Part shown: positions 54,538 to 64,000 of the stretch, piece after piece
How positions within the stretch are numbered: position 1 is the stretch's first letter
Layout: every line of letters begins with the position of its first letter
Assembly: GCA_964023275.1 (NCBI GenBank)
Contig: OZ029918.1
Location: 38,656,484 to 38,720,483 of the forward strand
Source of the DNA: Norana najaformis
Taxonomy: Eukaryota > Annelida > Clitellata > Crassiclitellata > Hormogastridae
Reading direction: 5' to 3'
DNA length: 64,000 bases
Program-made: the position numbers and the translations under genes
The notes under the pieces: model-generated
What the model saw: the letters and a program-made list of their open reading frames with translations, nothing else
The model's database searches: none
What the model was told of the DNA's origin: nothing

Positions 54538-55190
54538 ACATCGCGAAGTCCTGCATGTCGCTCTCGGTGTCTTTTGCCACAGACATGCTGAAGAAAAATC
54601 TCCACGTGAATATTTCATAGGCTGTAGTTATTCGGTATTTTTGGTGTAGCTTTTATGCTTTAATGGTTTAACTTCGCTGCTTGGAATTTTGTCACCAGGT
54701 GTTTATTCAAGAAAACTGAATCTGGTTAACTGTACCATATGACTCTTGTTCTGATTTCTAATGCAAATGTTTACCGAATATGTAAATCTTGACTTATTCT
54801 TTGCTTTCAGTCGCATATCTAGACTTAATCTTTGCCTTAAATGCAAATCTGACCTCATCGTTGCCTTACGATGTGAATATTGGCCCAATTTGTTTATAAA
54901 AAAATGAAACTCTGGATTTATTCTTTGCCAAAAAACGTTTTTGCATTGATGTTGATGTGCATGTGTTTAGAATTTGAGTCCGTTTCATGGGCACATTCCA
55001 CGTTGTGATATTCGCGGAGCATTTAAAGTTTTGTCGTTAGTAATATTAGATTCCTCTTCTGCCAAGTGCTCTCAATCTTTCTTGTGTTCAGCGCATGCGC
55101 GAACCCCGTATGAACTCATTCTGCAATTTTATGCCGTTATATGTAACAAAGGTCTGAACTGAGAATTGTATTTTTTGACTGATTTTCATA

Positions 55191-55196
55191 AATAAA
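55191..55196 (+). terminator. Polyadenylation signal, probable gelsolin-like gene end
   Basis: AATAAA about 650 bp after the gelsolin stop codon. No intervening gene is seen between 54538 and 55190, so that interval is the likely 3' UTR. Confidence 0.5.
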
Positions 55197-55199
55197 CGA

Positions 55200-56127
55200 A
55201 TCGCATTACTGCAAGTAGCATATCCTGTTTTTTTTTCAAGCTAAGCGACGCTTACGATTTATTCTATTTCCATGTCAAATTACTGGGTTAAGGGTGTACT
55301 TTGAAAAGCCTACATATCCCACTACACAAACGGTGTCCAAAGAAGCAACTGAAAGATAAATAAGAGAAACTTAAGTATACTTAAAATTTGGTAATACATT
55401 TGAAACTTCGATAGTTAAGGTCTCGAGAGTAGTTATTTTACATACAAAATGGTCCCCGTTGGTCAGAAAATAGGCATTAAGGTGAGTGCGCCACTGCCCA
55501 ACTGCGGCCTCTCCTAGTCACTGAAACCGGTTATCTGTCGAAAGACCTCCGCCAGTTCGCTCACCTCTTGCTTGCCTGTCAAGAGTCAATAGAAATACGC
55601 CCCGATCGCACTTTTGTCCTGCAGCTTTTAACTCGACTGAAAACCGAAATCTTAAGCCATCCGATTCTTCTTTTGTGAATAAGCTTGAGCCTGCCACTTG
55701 TTACTCCTAGCTATCTGAGTTTCCTAATTTAGGAATTTTTGTACTGATGAAATTAAACATCAAGTTGGCAAACGTAGAGAGCATCTGTGATTAGTTTCTG
55801 ATAAAGTATCATCTCCTGTAGCATGCTCCTCTATGGAGCGTTGCCATTTCCACTCGCGCAACCAGCCGTCTCTATTGTGGGCTCATCTCTAGGCTGCATG
55901 TAACCCGAAATTCAGTGGGCGCTGGTCAGCTTCAACTGTTCTTGTCATATGTGGCGGAGACGTTCGACAGGTCTCTTCCAACCTCTCGGAGGTTCGGAAA
56001 TAATCGCGCGCAAGGGCCTGGCATGGTCCTAGTCTCTAGAAGCTGCTCTGTTTAAATGTGATAATACAATTAGAGTTAGTCCCCTTGGCTCCAATCTTGA
56101 ATCCACATCGATTGTTCAGTCCTTGAG
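55200..56127. other. Intergenic, tail-to-tail between gelsolin and GPCR
   Basis: No gene seen. It should contain the GPCR's 3' UTR on the minus strand. Confidence 0.4.
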
Positions 56128-57654
56128 CTACATCTTCGTCGTTCTGGGGACAGTCTCCAGTTCGCTGGCCATGGAACGCGGGCGACGGCAGAGCAGTCTG
56201 ACCAACTCGTCGCGGACGGACCGGTGCAGAACTATGTAGAGAAGACCGTTGAAGGTGGAGGCGCTGATGTAGATCCACTTGGCGACAGTCTTGAGTGGAA
56301 CACGGACTTCCGAAGGTATCCACACCATCTTAACGAAAATCAGGAAAGCAGGGATGTAGGTAAGTAAGTAGACGCCGCTGATTATGAAGAGATTTTTGGC
56401 TGATCTGACGCTCTGTCCCAACATTGACGTATGACTGGGTGGGTGCTTTGACGTCCCGGCGGCCAACGACACGCAGTTGGTGGTTGCTTCGCCTGATGTC
56501 CTTTGCTCTCCGATCGCTTGTTCTGTGGTGGCCTGTGCACTGGCCGCTTGTTCTGGAGTCGCCTCACCTGAGACCAAATCCTCTGCAGCCTTCAGAGCAA
56601 ATTCCTCTGTGGGCCACCCTTCTTGGATGAATTCCACTGTGTCAGAGTTGGGGTCCTCTCTTCGGGCGATTTCCACCGGGTCACTAGCCCCTGCGATCAT
56701 TCTGACCACGATCCACCCAGAAACAATTCCTTCTTGGACGTTTTCCGCTTCGATTATTTCAACCATTGTACTTTCCTCTGAGACGTTTCTGTTGGTGACC
56801 ACTCCCCCAACATCTCCTTGCGCAACCCCATCTGGATCGACTTTCTCTGTGACCTCTCCTATAGGACATTCTCTATTCTGGACAGTGTCGCCTTTATGAA
56901 CAATTCCTTTTGCTTGAATCATGCATCGTGTAAGATTCGTTCCCACTTCAAGAACCGCTCCACTTGCAGGAACCTTTTCGTCCGTGGACGACTTTGCTCT
57001 TGCTGGAGCAACTCCATCCGCTGTCAGAGGTTTAACAGCAGCCCCTCCTATGGGAACCACTCCAAGGATAGAGCGCAGCTGACGCCTCACGACAAAAAAC
57101 ACCTTGGAGTAGAGAACAATGACAACCGTGGCTGATACGAGAAAGCAAGTGACGTTGATCGAGGAAAGAAGTTCTCCGTGGGTCACCGTACTCGGCATAC
57201 AAACCTCCGGCTCGAAGCGAAACTTAGCGCCTGCGATCGCCGGCACCGACCCGATAAAGAAACTTACGATCCAGATACCCAGTAGTGCCGTAACGATAAC
57301 ACGATCCGTGAATATGTTGAAATAGACGAGCGGCTTCGCGATGATGCCGCACTTCACGATGGCAACGAAACCCAGATGGAACAGAGAACAGATGCCGAAG
57401 CTGTAGAAACAGGTTGCGTGTACTCTCTCGAGCTCTACCGGAACCGGGTCAATCTGTGCGAATGTGAGCACGGCACCCACGAGTGGTACGAACGCACCGA
57501 AGCAGAGGTCAGAGACGGCCAGGGAGGAGATGACGCGGGTTACGGTGTCTCTACGAAGGCGGTCGCTGTTAATCGTCACAACAAGGACGGAAATATTTAC
57601 GATCATGTTGGCGATCGCCAACAGAGTGGCAAACAGTGCAATGTAGCTGAACAT
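56128..57654 (-). CDS. Atypical rhodopsin-family GPCR, single exon, 508 aa
   Basis: Seven membrane helices: TM1 residues 4-28, TM2 41-66, TM3 81-105, TM4 117-141, TM5 165-189, TM6 420-447, TM7 458-478. Conserved class A features: N in TM1 (VNISVLV), LAVSDL in TM2, W in TM4, cysteines at the top of TM3 and in loop 2 (EVCMP). The DRY position reads VKC (VAIVKCGIIAKPLVY), CWxP reads TYIP, and NPxxY reads NGLLY, so signalling switches are altered. The third intracellular loop is about 225 residues, acidic and Thr/Glu/Ala-rich. The extracellular N-terminus is only about 3 residues. An in-frame stop lies just upstream of the ATG, but GTTCAG directly before it could be an acceptor for an upstream exon. 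Ligand unknown. Confidence 0.85.
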   Translation of the reverse strand: MFSYIALFATLLAIANMIVNISVLVVTINSDRLRRDTVTRVISSLAVSDLCFGAFVPLVGAVLTFAQIDPVPVELERVHATCFYSFGICSLFHLGFVAIVKCGIIAKPLVYFNIFTDRVIVTALLGIWIVSFFIGSVPAIAGAKFRFEPEVCMPSTVTHGELLSSINVTCFLVSATVVIVLYSKVFFVVRRQLRSILGVVPIGGAAVKPLTADGVAPARAKSSTDEKVPASGAVLEVGTNLTRCMIQAKGIVHKGDTVQNRECPIGEVTEKVDPDGVAQGDVGGVVTNRNVSEESTMVEIIEAENVQEGIVSGWIVVRMIAGASDPVEIARREDPNSDTVEFIQEGWPTEEFALKAAEDLVSGEATPEQAASAQATTEQAIGEQRTSGEATTNCVSLAAGTSKHPPSHTSMLGQSVRSAKNLFIISGVYLLTYIPAFLIFVKMVWIPSEVRVPLKTVAKWIYISASTFNGLLYIVLHRSVRDELVRLLCRRPRSMASELETVPRTTKM

Positions 57655-58420
57655 TTCCTGAACTCAATTAATACACACAAGACAGATGGACCCAATAAAC
57701 ATACTTGTCAGAGCAACCATACTCTAACGCCTTTAGTCATTGAACTATTGTCATTCTTCTTCTTCTTCTTCAGTGTTCTGCCCTTAGGCAGGTCCAAGAA
57801 TCCAAAGAAGCCACTCCTCTGTTCTCTGTCCTCTCCTTAACTTCTCTGTCGCCCTGTCTTCTTTCTTTGTCCATCATTCCAGTCCAACAGCATATTTCTT
57901 GGTCTTCATGGAACCTTCTTTCCCTCATTTCTTCATTCAATCACTGTCCTCAGGAGAAAATTTCCACACAATATATGACCAATCTAATTCATTTGTCTCC
58001 TCCTTACTGTAACTGACCAGTGTCCTTTCTTCTTGTACCAAGTACAACCTACTGTCATACTTATAGGATGCTAAATCTCGAAAATGTGATTCGTAGGACT
58101 CGCCTACCTCTGCAGGAGAAAATTCCTATCGCACTGACCACGTAAGACTGGCAACCATGCTTTTATCTACGCACTACACAAGGCGCCGCATATACCCACA
58201 CTGCCAAAGTCAGCAGAAAGACTGCATGCTACGTGTTATAGTTTTCCCCGACAAACATGTCTTCGTGAATGCGTGACATAATGCATACATACCATGAAAC
58301 TACTGCGCAAGCTTCTGGTTTCACAAGTCATATATATGAATATATAATTGTTTTACTCGAAGTACGTGTAATCCCTCTGTAGATTAAGTATAATTGAAAG
58401 TAATTGTCTTATGTATTATA
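57655..58420. other. Upstream of GPCR, no gene seen
   Basis: Pyrimidine-rich sequence (TTCTTCTTCTTC near 57755; CTCTGTCCTCTCC near 57820), then AT-rich. Presumed GPCR promoter region on the minus strand. Confidence 0.35.
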
Positions 58421-58421
58421 T

Positions 58422-58525
<104 letters not shown>

Positions 58526-58644
58526 CTCTGCGTGCATTTATTCGTGGCTACATGTGCATCTAATTTATACACAGTTCCTGTTTTACACACACGCACACGC
58601 ACACACAATTGAAGTCGTGTATCTTAAACTAAATGCGTATAGAT

Positions 58645-59136
58645 GTAATGTAATGTAACAAACACTTATATAGCGCTCTTCAAGTACCTCTCAAACGTGC
58701 TGATGACAAGGCTATCCTACCGATCTAAACAAGTGCGTTTTCAAGTTAACAGAGAATGAACATTGAGTTAAACTAAGTGGAAAAGTACGAATGTTTAAAG
58801 GGAGACTGTTCCAGAACGATGGACCAAAGCAGGAGAAGGCACGATGAGCACGCAACGACGTGCGGTAACATGGAATCAGCATATCTCCACAAGCAGCAGA
58901 AGGCAGCAACCGGCCACCAGGTCGACTGGAAACAGGAACACACAGCTCCCGAATGTAAGCCGGCCCTGTGCCAACCGTAGCAGAACGGACAAGTAGAAGA
59001 ACCTTGAACCGAATCCGTTCCGAAATAGGAAGCCAGTGTAGCGTCTCCCTGATGTAGTCCGAAATGTGAGAACACTTTGGGAGATTTGCAACCACCCGAG
59101 CAGCACAGTTCAAGACAGACTGGAGCTGGCTAAGAT
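58645..59136 (-). mobile_element. L2/CR1-like LINE, 5'-truncated, with RT C-terminus
   Basis: The minus strand encodes NCAARVVANLPKCSHISDYI, LHWLPISERIRFKVLLLV, then FSCFGPSFWNSLPLNIRTFP and NLKTHLFRSVG. Its 3' UTR ends GAGCGCTATATAAGTGTTTG with a TTACATTACATTACATC tail. The flanks carry a short AGAT target duplication. The homologous site in the other arm of the duplication (about 59690) is empty. Confidence 0.9.
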
Positions 59137-59316
59137 ACCAAAATACAGGAAATCATTAGAAATGTTATGTGGTAGCGAATAAATTACTGTCGACATCTAG
59201 TTTCCTGTTATTTCCTGACGTTGATTTGCAATTAAACATGGAATATTAGCCGTCTTATAAGGTGGATACAGGCTTCACCAAGCGCATGCTATTCCTCCAT
59301 AGTTTTATCCATTAGC

Positions 59317-59485
59317 CAGTGGCGGAGTTAGCTACAGGAGTAGGAGGGGTCGGTTCGCCCCTTGCCCCTCTTGGTTATAGGCCGACGCCCCTCAGACCAG
59401 ACCCGTGCATGGTGGACTGCAGAATGTGGCGCCCCTCTGGAAATGCTCTTATCCCCGCACGCAAGAAGTCCTGGATCCGCCACTG
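59317..59485. mobile_element. MITE, hAT-like, 169 bp
   Basis: Terminal inverted repeats CAGTGGCGGA...TCCGCCACTG, flanked by 8-bp near-identical target copies (CCATTAGC and CCATCAGC). An 8-bp duplication is characteristic of hAT-type transposition. No transposase is encoded. Confidence 0.75.
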
Positions 59486-59871
59486 CCATCAGCGTAATAA
59501 CACATTAGCTGAAGCAGTAGAAAGGAAATACCCATGTTTTGCACGTATTCATATGTGCGCTATATAATTATATATATCTATACATATGTATACATATATA
59601 TACTCTGCCCAGAAAAAAGAAGCGGGCGCGCACATAACGCACACACGCACAAAATTGAAAGAGCATAATCTTAAACCAAATGCGGATAGATAGCAAAATA
59701 CAGGATATTATTAGAAATGTGTTGTCGTAGCGAATGAATTAATGTCGACATCTAGTTTCCTGTTATTTCCTGACGTTGATTTGCAATTAAACATGGAATA
59801 TTAGCCGTCTTATAAGGTGGATACAGGCTTCACCAAGCGCATGCTATTCCTCCATAGTTTTATCCATTAGC

Positions 59872-60035
59872 CAGTGGCGGAGTTAGCTACAGGAGTAGGA
59901 GGGGTCGGTTCGCCCCTTGCCCCTCTTGGTTATAGGCCGGCGCCCCTCAGACCCGTGCATGGTGGACTGCAGAATGTGGCGCCCCTCTGGAAATGCTCTT
60001 ATCCCCGCACGCAAGCAGTCCTGGATCCGCCACTG
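59872..60035. mobile_element. MITE, second copy carried by the duplication
   Basis: Same ends and flanks as 59317-59485, with a 5-bp deletion inside. Its identical insertion site shows it was copied with the surrounding duplication, not inserted independently. Confidence 0.75.
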
Positions 60036-60160
60036 CCATCAGCGTAATAACACATTACCTGAAGCAGTAGAAAGGAAATACCCATGTTTTGCACGTATTC
60101 ATATGTGCGATATATGTAAACATACAAACATACACATATAAACTGTGTCCAGAACAAAGA

Positions 60161-61598
60161 AGCCTTAGGCAAACTAGAATAACTCGAGCAAAAAATGATG
60201 GGATTTCAATTGAACTAAGACGTTTCTTTCATATCTGTTTACTATTATTAATAGTTTATGAACGGTCCCTTTAAACGTCATATTATTAGGCCTACGCAAT
60301 TTTTCTCGTTAACTCTAACCGATAATAATCGCTTCTGAACAGTGAATAATCGATGCCGTAGTTAGGCATTGGCGTACTCACCTTTATGATAGGTTCAGAC
60401 AAACGGGAGACATTTCGAACATAAATCATAAATGAATGCAAAATCGATTCTTTTGACTCCTGTATTCAGTAGGTTCCAAATGCATTAGCAATTTTTAAAA
60501 TATACTTTAGTTGTTGTGATTTATCTTTTTTCTAGATGTCGTAAGATTCCTTTTTTCTGGACACCCTGTATATGTAGCAAATCATTATTTATTTTAATTT
60601 AGCTGAAATGGAAGACTGTGATTCCTTACTTCGAAGGAGCAGCATACGAATCTATATTACGATGGAGGGTAATTACGACTCCCGGTCTTTTAAGAAAAAC
60701 TCGACAGGTGGCGCACTAGTCTTCTGCTAAGCCATGTAATTTTAAACATGTATGATCCTTGGTCTATGCAGCAGCAGTTTTAATAATTGGAAAAATTCAT
60801 ACATGTGGAGTACACATTAATAATCTGCAGAAGCCAAACATTTGAAGTTCGGTTAATTTCCAGGTTTTAAATTATAAATTTTTGTAATTTATAGTATATA
60901 AATTTTATAATTGAATCACGTAAATGATTATACAAATGCTATCATTGAAAATTTAATAAATAACAAAATTTACATTATTTGCGGCACATACCCTATCTTT
61001 ACAAGACATTGTTGAACGACATAACAGATTCCTATATAAGACTAAAAATTTTCTCTTAAACCATTGACAGTTGTCGCAAACGTTTTACTTTATATGCAAC
61101 AAAAAGTAATGTAAGGTCGACATCAACATCCCTGGCTGACACAAGATGTCGTTAAACACTCGATACTACTATACGAAATGAAAATCTTCAATTCAGGTTA
61201 CCTTTAAGGCACCATCAATAATCGCAGTTGTGAATATAACTCAAAAAGGATAAATAAATATTAATAATTCAAAATAAAATAAATTAAAAGAATTCGAAAG
61301 ATTTGTTGCTAGTTGCCGAATCACAAATAGAAAATCTTTGGTTCAAATTAAAACATTTCTTTCTTAATTTCTTAAATTGAATCATAAACAGAAAAATTTT
61401 GGTTCAAATAAAGACATTACTTTCATACTTTCTTATTTTAAAGCAGACGAGAAAACAGTATGTAAAGATGAGGCCCCTTACCATCTGAGGCCCAGGGCCA
61501 AATAGCCCTTCTATCTTCCGCTCTGATAGGGCTTGAATGTCATAGCGATAATTTAGCAAAGTTCTAATGTCATGACTAGAGCCTATGGTCAGCAATTT
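60161..61598. other. AT-rich, no gene seen
   Basis: Short repeated phrases (AAATTTTTGGTTCAAAT type near 61330 and 61395) and a fragment of family I near 61110. No coding sequence recognised. Confidence 0.4.
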
Positions 61599-61599
61599 C

Positions 61600-61705
61600 T
61601 TTCTGTAAATGTAATGTAATAAGCATATATGTAGCGCCTTTCAAGCATCTCTCAAAAGCACTGATTAATCTTACAGAGAGGTTTATTAAAAACACGACCA
61701 AGCAG
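61600..61705 (-). mobile_element. L2/CR1-like LINE 3' end fragment
   Basis: Minus strand: GATGCTTGAAAGGCGCTACATATATGCTTATTACATTACATTTAC, same end as 58645-59136. Confidence 0.6.
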
Positions 61706-62074
61706 AAATATAATATTGTTATTTAAGCCTCACACAAGTGTAGTAGTTTACTATTACTGTAAAATAACAGATTATACTGCTTATTAAATTATTAACCGTA
61801 TTCGAATAATGCGTGTTTGTAGGCCTGGGCTCGGTCTGTTCAGTTTCAAAGATGTGTCATGCGGGTGTGAAGCCAAATCTTGCTGTGCGAGAAAAGTTCC
61901 GGAAAATTTTGTCCGTCGATACCGTTAACCGCGCATCAAAAGCTTGTTTTATCCTAAATTAGACTGCCTTGGTGCAAATTGCTTTGGAATCTTGTTGGGC
62001 TCCCACTTTGTAGCACCTTGTTTCTTCTCAAATTTTGCTATCAAAGCAGCAAGATACATCTTAGCCGTCTGACT

Positions 62075-62420
62075 GCCTACCTGCATGAGTCTTGGATTTC
62101 GACATGGAACCGAACCTGATCTTACACTTCTCTCAGCTTAAACACAATCCACCATAACAGCTCCTATCCCCCTTCTCTCTCTCTCTGATCTTCTGGCAAC
62201 CGGACTTTGTTTTTGACATGGCAGCTTTGGACAACCCCACAGACTTGACGCAGCGCTCGTGAATATGCTGGAGCCCTGCGCTTGGCTTTTAAGTAGCGCT
62301 TTAGAAATTTGGAATTTACGGTTACGATTACATGCCTATCGGTTTTCTTTTGACTAAGCTTTTGTGAATGAGTTGGTTCCCGCGACTTAGGTTTCTTTGG
62401 GCGCTGTAGAATTCTGAAGA
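62075..62420 (+). mobile_element. LINE 3' end family A, split by a family B insertion
   Basis: Family A runs from about 62075 to 62145 (GATTTCGACATGGAACCGAACC) and resumes at about 62332 (GCCTATCGGTTTTCTTTTGACT ... GGGCGCTGTAGAATTCTG). The two parts are adjacent in uninterrupted copies. Confidence 0.75.
62160..62331 (+). mobile_element. LINE 3' end family B nested in family A
   Basis: TCTTCTGGCAACCGGACTTTG, GACAACCCCACAGACTTGACGCAG, TTTAAGTAGCGCTTTAGAAATTTGG, then the tail TTACGGTTACGATTAC. Confidence 0.8.
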
Positions 62421-62509
62421 TAATGAATTACGAATGCTTCAAAATTCCCTTCTTTATGTTGTGCGAGTGTGCACGGTTTTTTGAACTAACGGTTTCTTCA
62501 CCTCTATCC

Positions 62510-62737
62510 TGAATCCCCTTCTTCCTCTTATCCCTCTTTCCGCTCCAATCCCAAACATCACCCACCGTAGCTGCAAAGCTGTCTTTCTGCTTGACTCTGG
62601 ATCTTGACCTTGAACCGAACCATTTTGCCTATCGATTTTGTTTTGAATGAGCGCCTGTGAATGGGCTGGTCCCAGTGACGTGGCTTTCGTTGGGCGCTGT
62701 AGAAATCTCGGGATTAAGATTACGATTACGATGAACT
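62510..62737 (+). mobile_element. LINE 3' end family A
   Basis: AACATCACCCACCGTAGC, GGATCTTGACCTTGAACCG, CCTATCGATTTTGTTTTGAATGAGCGCC, GGGCGCTGTAGAAATCTCGGG, then ATTAAGATTACGATTACGAT. Confidence 0.8.
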
Positions 62738-63637
62738 GATTTGACACCACACCGGCATGAATGTAATTTCATCTAGTTGTTAGTTAGTGGATGAAACCCT
62801 ACACAGGAACAGTCGAACTTAATTGAGCTGTTTGTTCACGGAACAAGCGTCTCTTCTTTTCTCCCCGGGGCTTGGCGGATAAAGATCTCGAACATTCGTT
62901 GTCTCTTCAAAAATCAGGGATTGCCTCGCCACTTGAACTGGCCATGACTGATAAGCAGTAGACACTGATGTGGCAAGTTCATCTCTAGACACAATAAGCC
63001 TGAACTAGGTTTCTCTAGCTATTTGCGAGTTTTGACTGTGGTTTCACTCGGACAAAAGGAACGAAAGGAAGAAGAATGGAAAACAGAAAGAAAGAAGGCA
63101 GGAAGGAAGGAGGAAGTAAGGAAGGAAGGAAGAAAGGAAGGAAAGAATGAAGAAAGAAAAGAAGAAAGAAAGGAGGGAAGGAAGTAAGGAAGAAAGGAAG
63201 AAAGGAAGGAACGAAGGAACGAAGGAACGAAAGAACGAAGGAACGACGATAGGAAGGAAAGAGCTGAGTGTGGCCAGTACCAGTCATTAGTGTTCAATCC
63301 ATCCAGACATTACCGTCAGGAGTGTAACATAGTGCGTTAGGTGAAATTGGTCACGCCAGGAGATATATGCCCAATGGTCTGATGAAGTAGGTAGGTGCGA
63401 GCGCTAAGAAATCGACTTAATATGACACCCAAAACCTTCTAGAGCCCTATGGCTGTCGTCTTGCCAAGTTTCTCCCCACCACGATGCGAATTATGATCCG
63501 CAGTAGTGGGGGTGAATGGCCCAAGGCCTTTAGTGAAGCGTTTGAAGAAAATTTGAGATATTCCGAAACAGCGGAGGATAGGCTTATACTCCTATTCAGT
63601 TGCATAATACATTAATATACACTAATGTAGGCTTATA

Positions 63638-63670
<33 letters not shown>

Positions 63671-64000
63671 AAAAAACAAATAAATATATGATATAGTTCA
63701 AAAGCGGCCAATTACCTTTCCTCTGGTTTTCCGTGCACTTCATTTAAGAGTAAAGCTTCCACGCTGATAGCTCAACTGAGAGAAATCTCATTCCTGCTTC
63801 GCCTCAGGTATCGGCGATCATGCTTGCACGTGCATTGAACCGCGGAGAGATGAGTACGTATTCTTGGCTCGAAGCAAGAAGCACGCGCCAGAAATAATGT
63901 ATGGAGTCAACCAGGTCACCTGCGTGGCCAATGGGCATATCCACACGTGTTGGAATATCTAGGAAATTTTACAACCGCCTTCAAGACACATCTTTTAAAG
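62738..64000. other. No gene seen to the window end
   Basis: Includes a polypurine GGAAGGAAGAAA tract (63050-63265) and a TA microsatellite (63640-63668). The last 300 bp show no recognisable coding sequence. Confidence 0.4.
63050..63265. repeat. GGAA/GAAG polypurine tract
   Basis: About 215 bp, almost all purine on the plus strand, with an ACGAAGGA variant at its right end. The FLPSFLPSF frames are artefacts. Confidence 0.92.

Larger units (their letters stand above)
58585..60160. repeat. Direct duplication (arms about 58585-59620 and 59630-60160)
   Basis: The arms share ACGCACA(C/A)AATTGAA...ATCTTAAAC.AAATGCG.ATAGAT, then AAAATACAGGA.AT.ATTAGAAATG, GTCGACATCTAGTTTCCTG and everything through a MITE to CGTATTCATATGTGCG. 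Similarity is high (few differences per 100 bp in the MITE part). The left arm carries an extra LINE at 58645-59136 that the right arm lacks. Confidence 0.9.

Noticed and set aside
56477..56899. 140-codon plus-strand frame
   Set aside because: Antisense shadow of the GPCR.
63015..63297. Phe/Ser/Pro-rich membrane-like proteins
   Set aside because: Artefact of the GGAA polypurine tract.

Overview
The window is animal (metazoan) nuclear DNA. It holds five recognisable protein-coding genes, four of them split by GT/AG introns, set in repeat-rich, AT-leaning sequence with no operons and no ribosome binding sites. The genes are a tetraspanin, a beta-tubulin, an ALG-2/PDCD6-type penta-EF-hand protein, a three-domain gelsolin/severin-like actin regulator and a rhodopsin-family GPCR. 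The compact three-domain gelsolin resembles the actin modulators known from annelids and other invertebrates. The many tRNA-derived SINEs and L2/CR1-like LINE tails also point to an invertebrate, perhaps a lophotrochozoan, but the phylum cannot be fixed from this sequence.

Layout. 1-6.3 kb: a degenerate LTR (Gypsy/Ty3-type) retroelement cut by the left window edge. 7.3-13.4 kb (minus): tetraspanin, 8 coding exons, 257 aa. 13.5-20.7 kb: gene-poor, with SINE/LINE copies, a MITE and a 48-bp tubulin-like fragment. 20.8-23.7 kb (minus): complete beta-tubulin, 4 exons, 448 aa. 23.8-34.2 kb: a repeat field with LINE 3' ends, tRNA-derived SINEs and pyrimidine-rich blocks. 34.3-39.3 kb (minus): PDCD6/ALG-2, six exons found and the first coding exon missing. 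39.4-45.1 kb: repeats and low-complexity DNA. 45.2-54.5 kb (plus): gelsolin-like gene, 13 coding exons, 367 aa. 56.1-57.7 kb (minus): single-exon GPCR, tail to tail with the gelsolin gene. 57.7-64 kb: a tandem duplication holding a MITE and a LINE insertion, then nested LINE tails and a polypurine block.

The genes are independent housekeeping, cytoskeletal or membrane genes (microtubule subunit, actin severing, calcium sensing, membrane organisation, signalling). Nothing suggests a dedicated cluster. The most unusual signals are structural. (i) Splice-site edges have been locally duplicated at several introns: in PDCD6 an acceptor is repeated at an exact 79-bp period and a terminal-exon edge is copied, and in gelsolin a donor and an acceptor are copied. 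(ii) Several LINE and tRNA-SINE families share one 3' end, a GCGCTATA(T/G)AAAT-like core followed by a short tandem tail. (iii) A LINE insertion is present in one arm of a tandem duplication and absent from the other, giving a built-in filled/empty-site comparison. (iv) The retroelement keeps a 3.3-kb frame without stops although RT and RNase H catalytic residues are changed.
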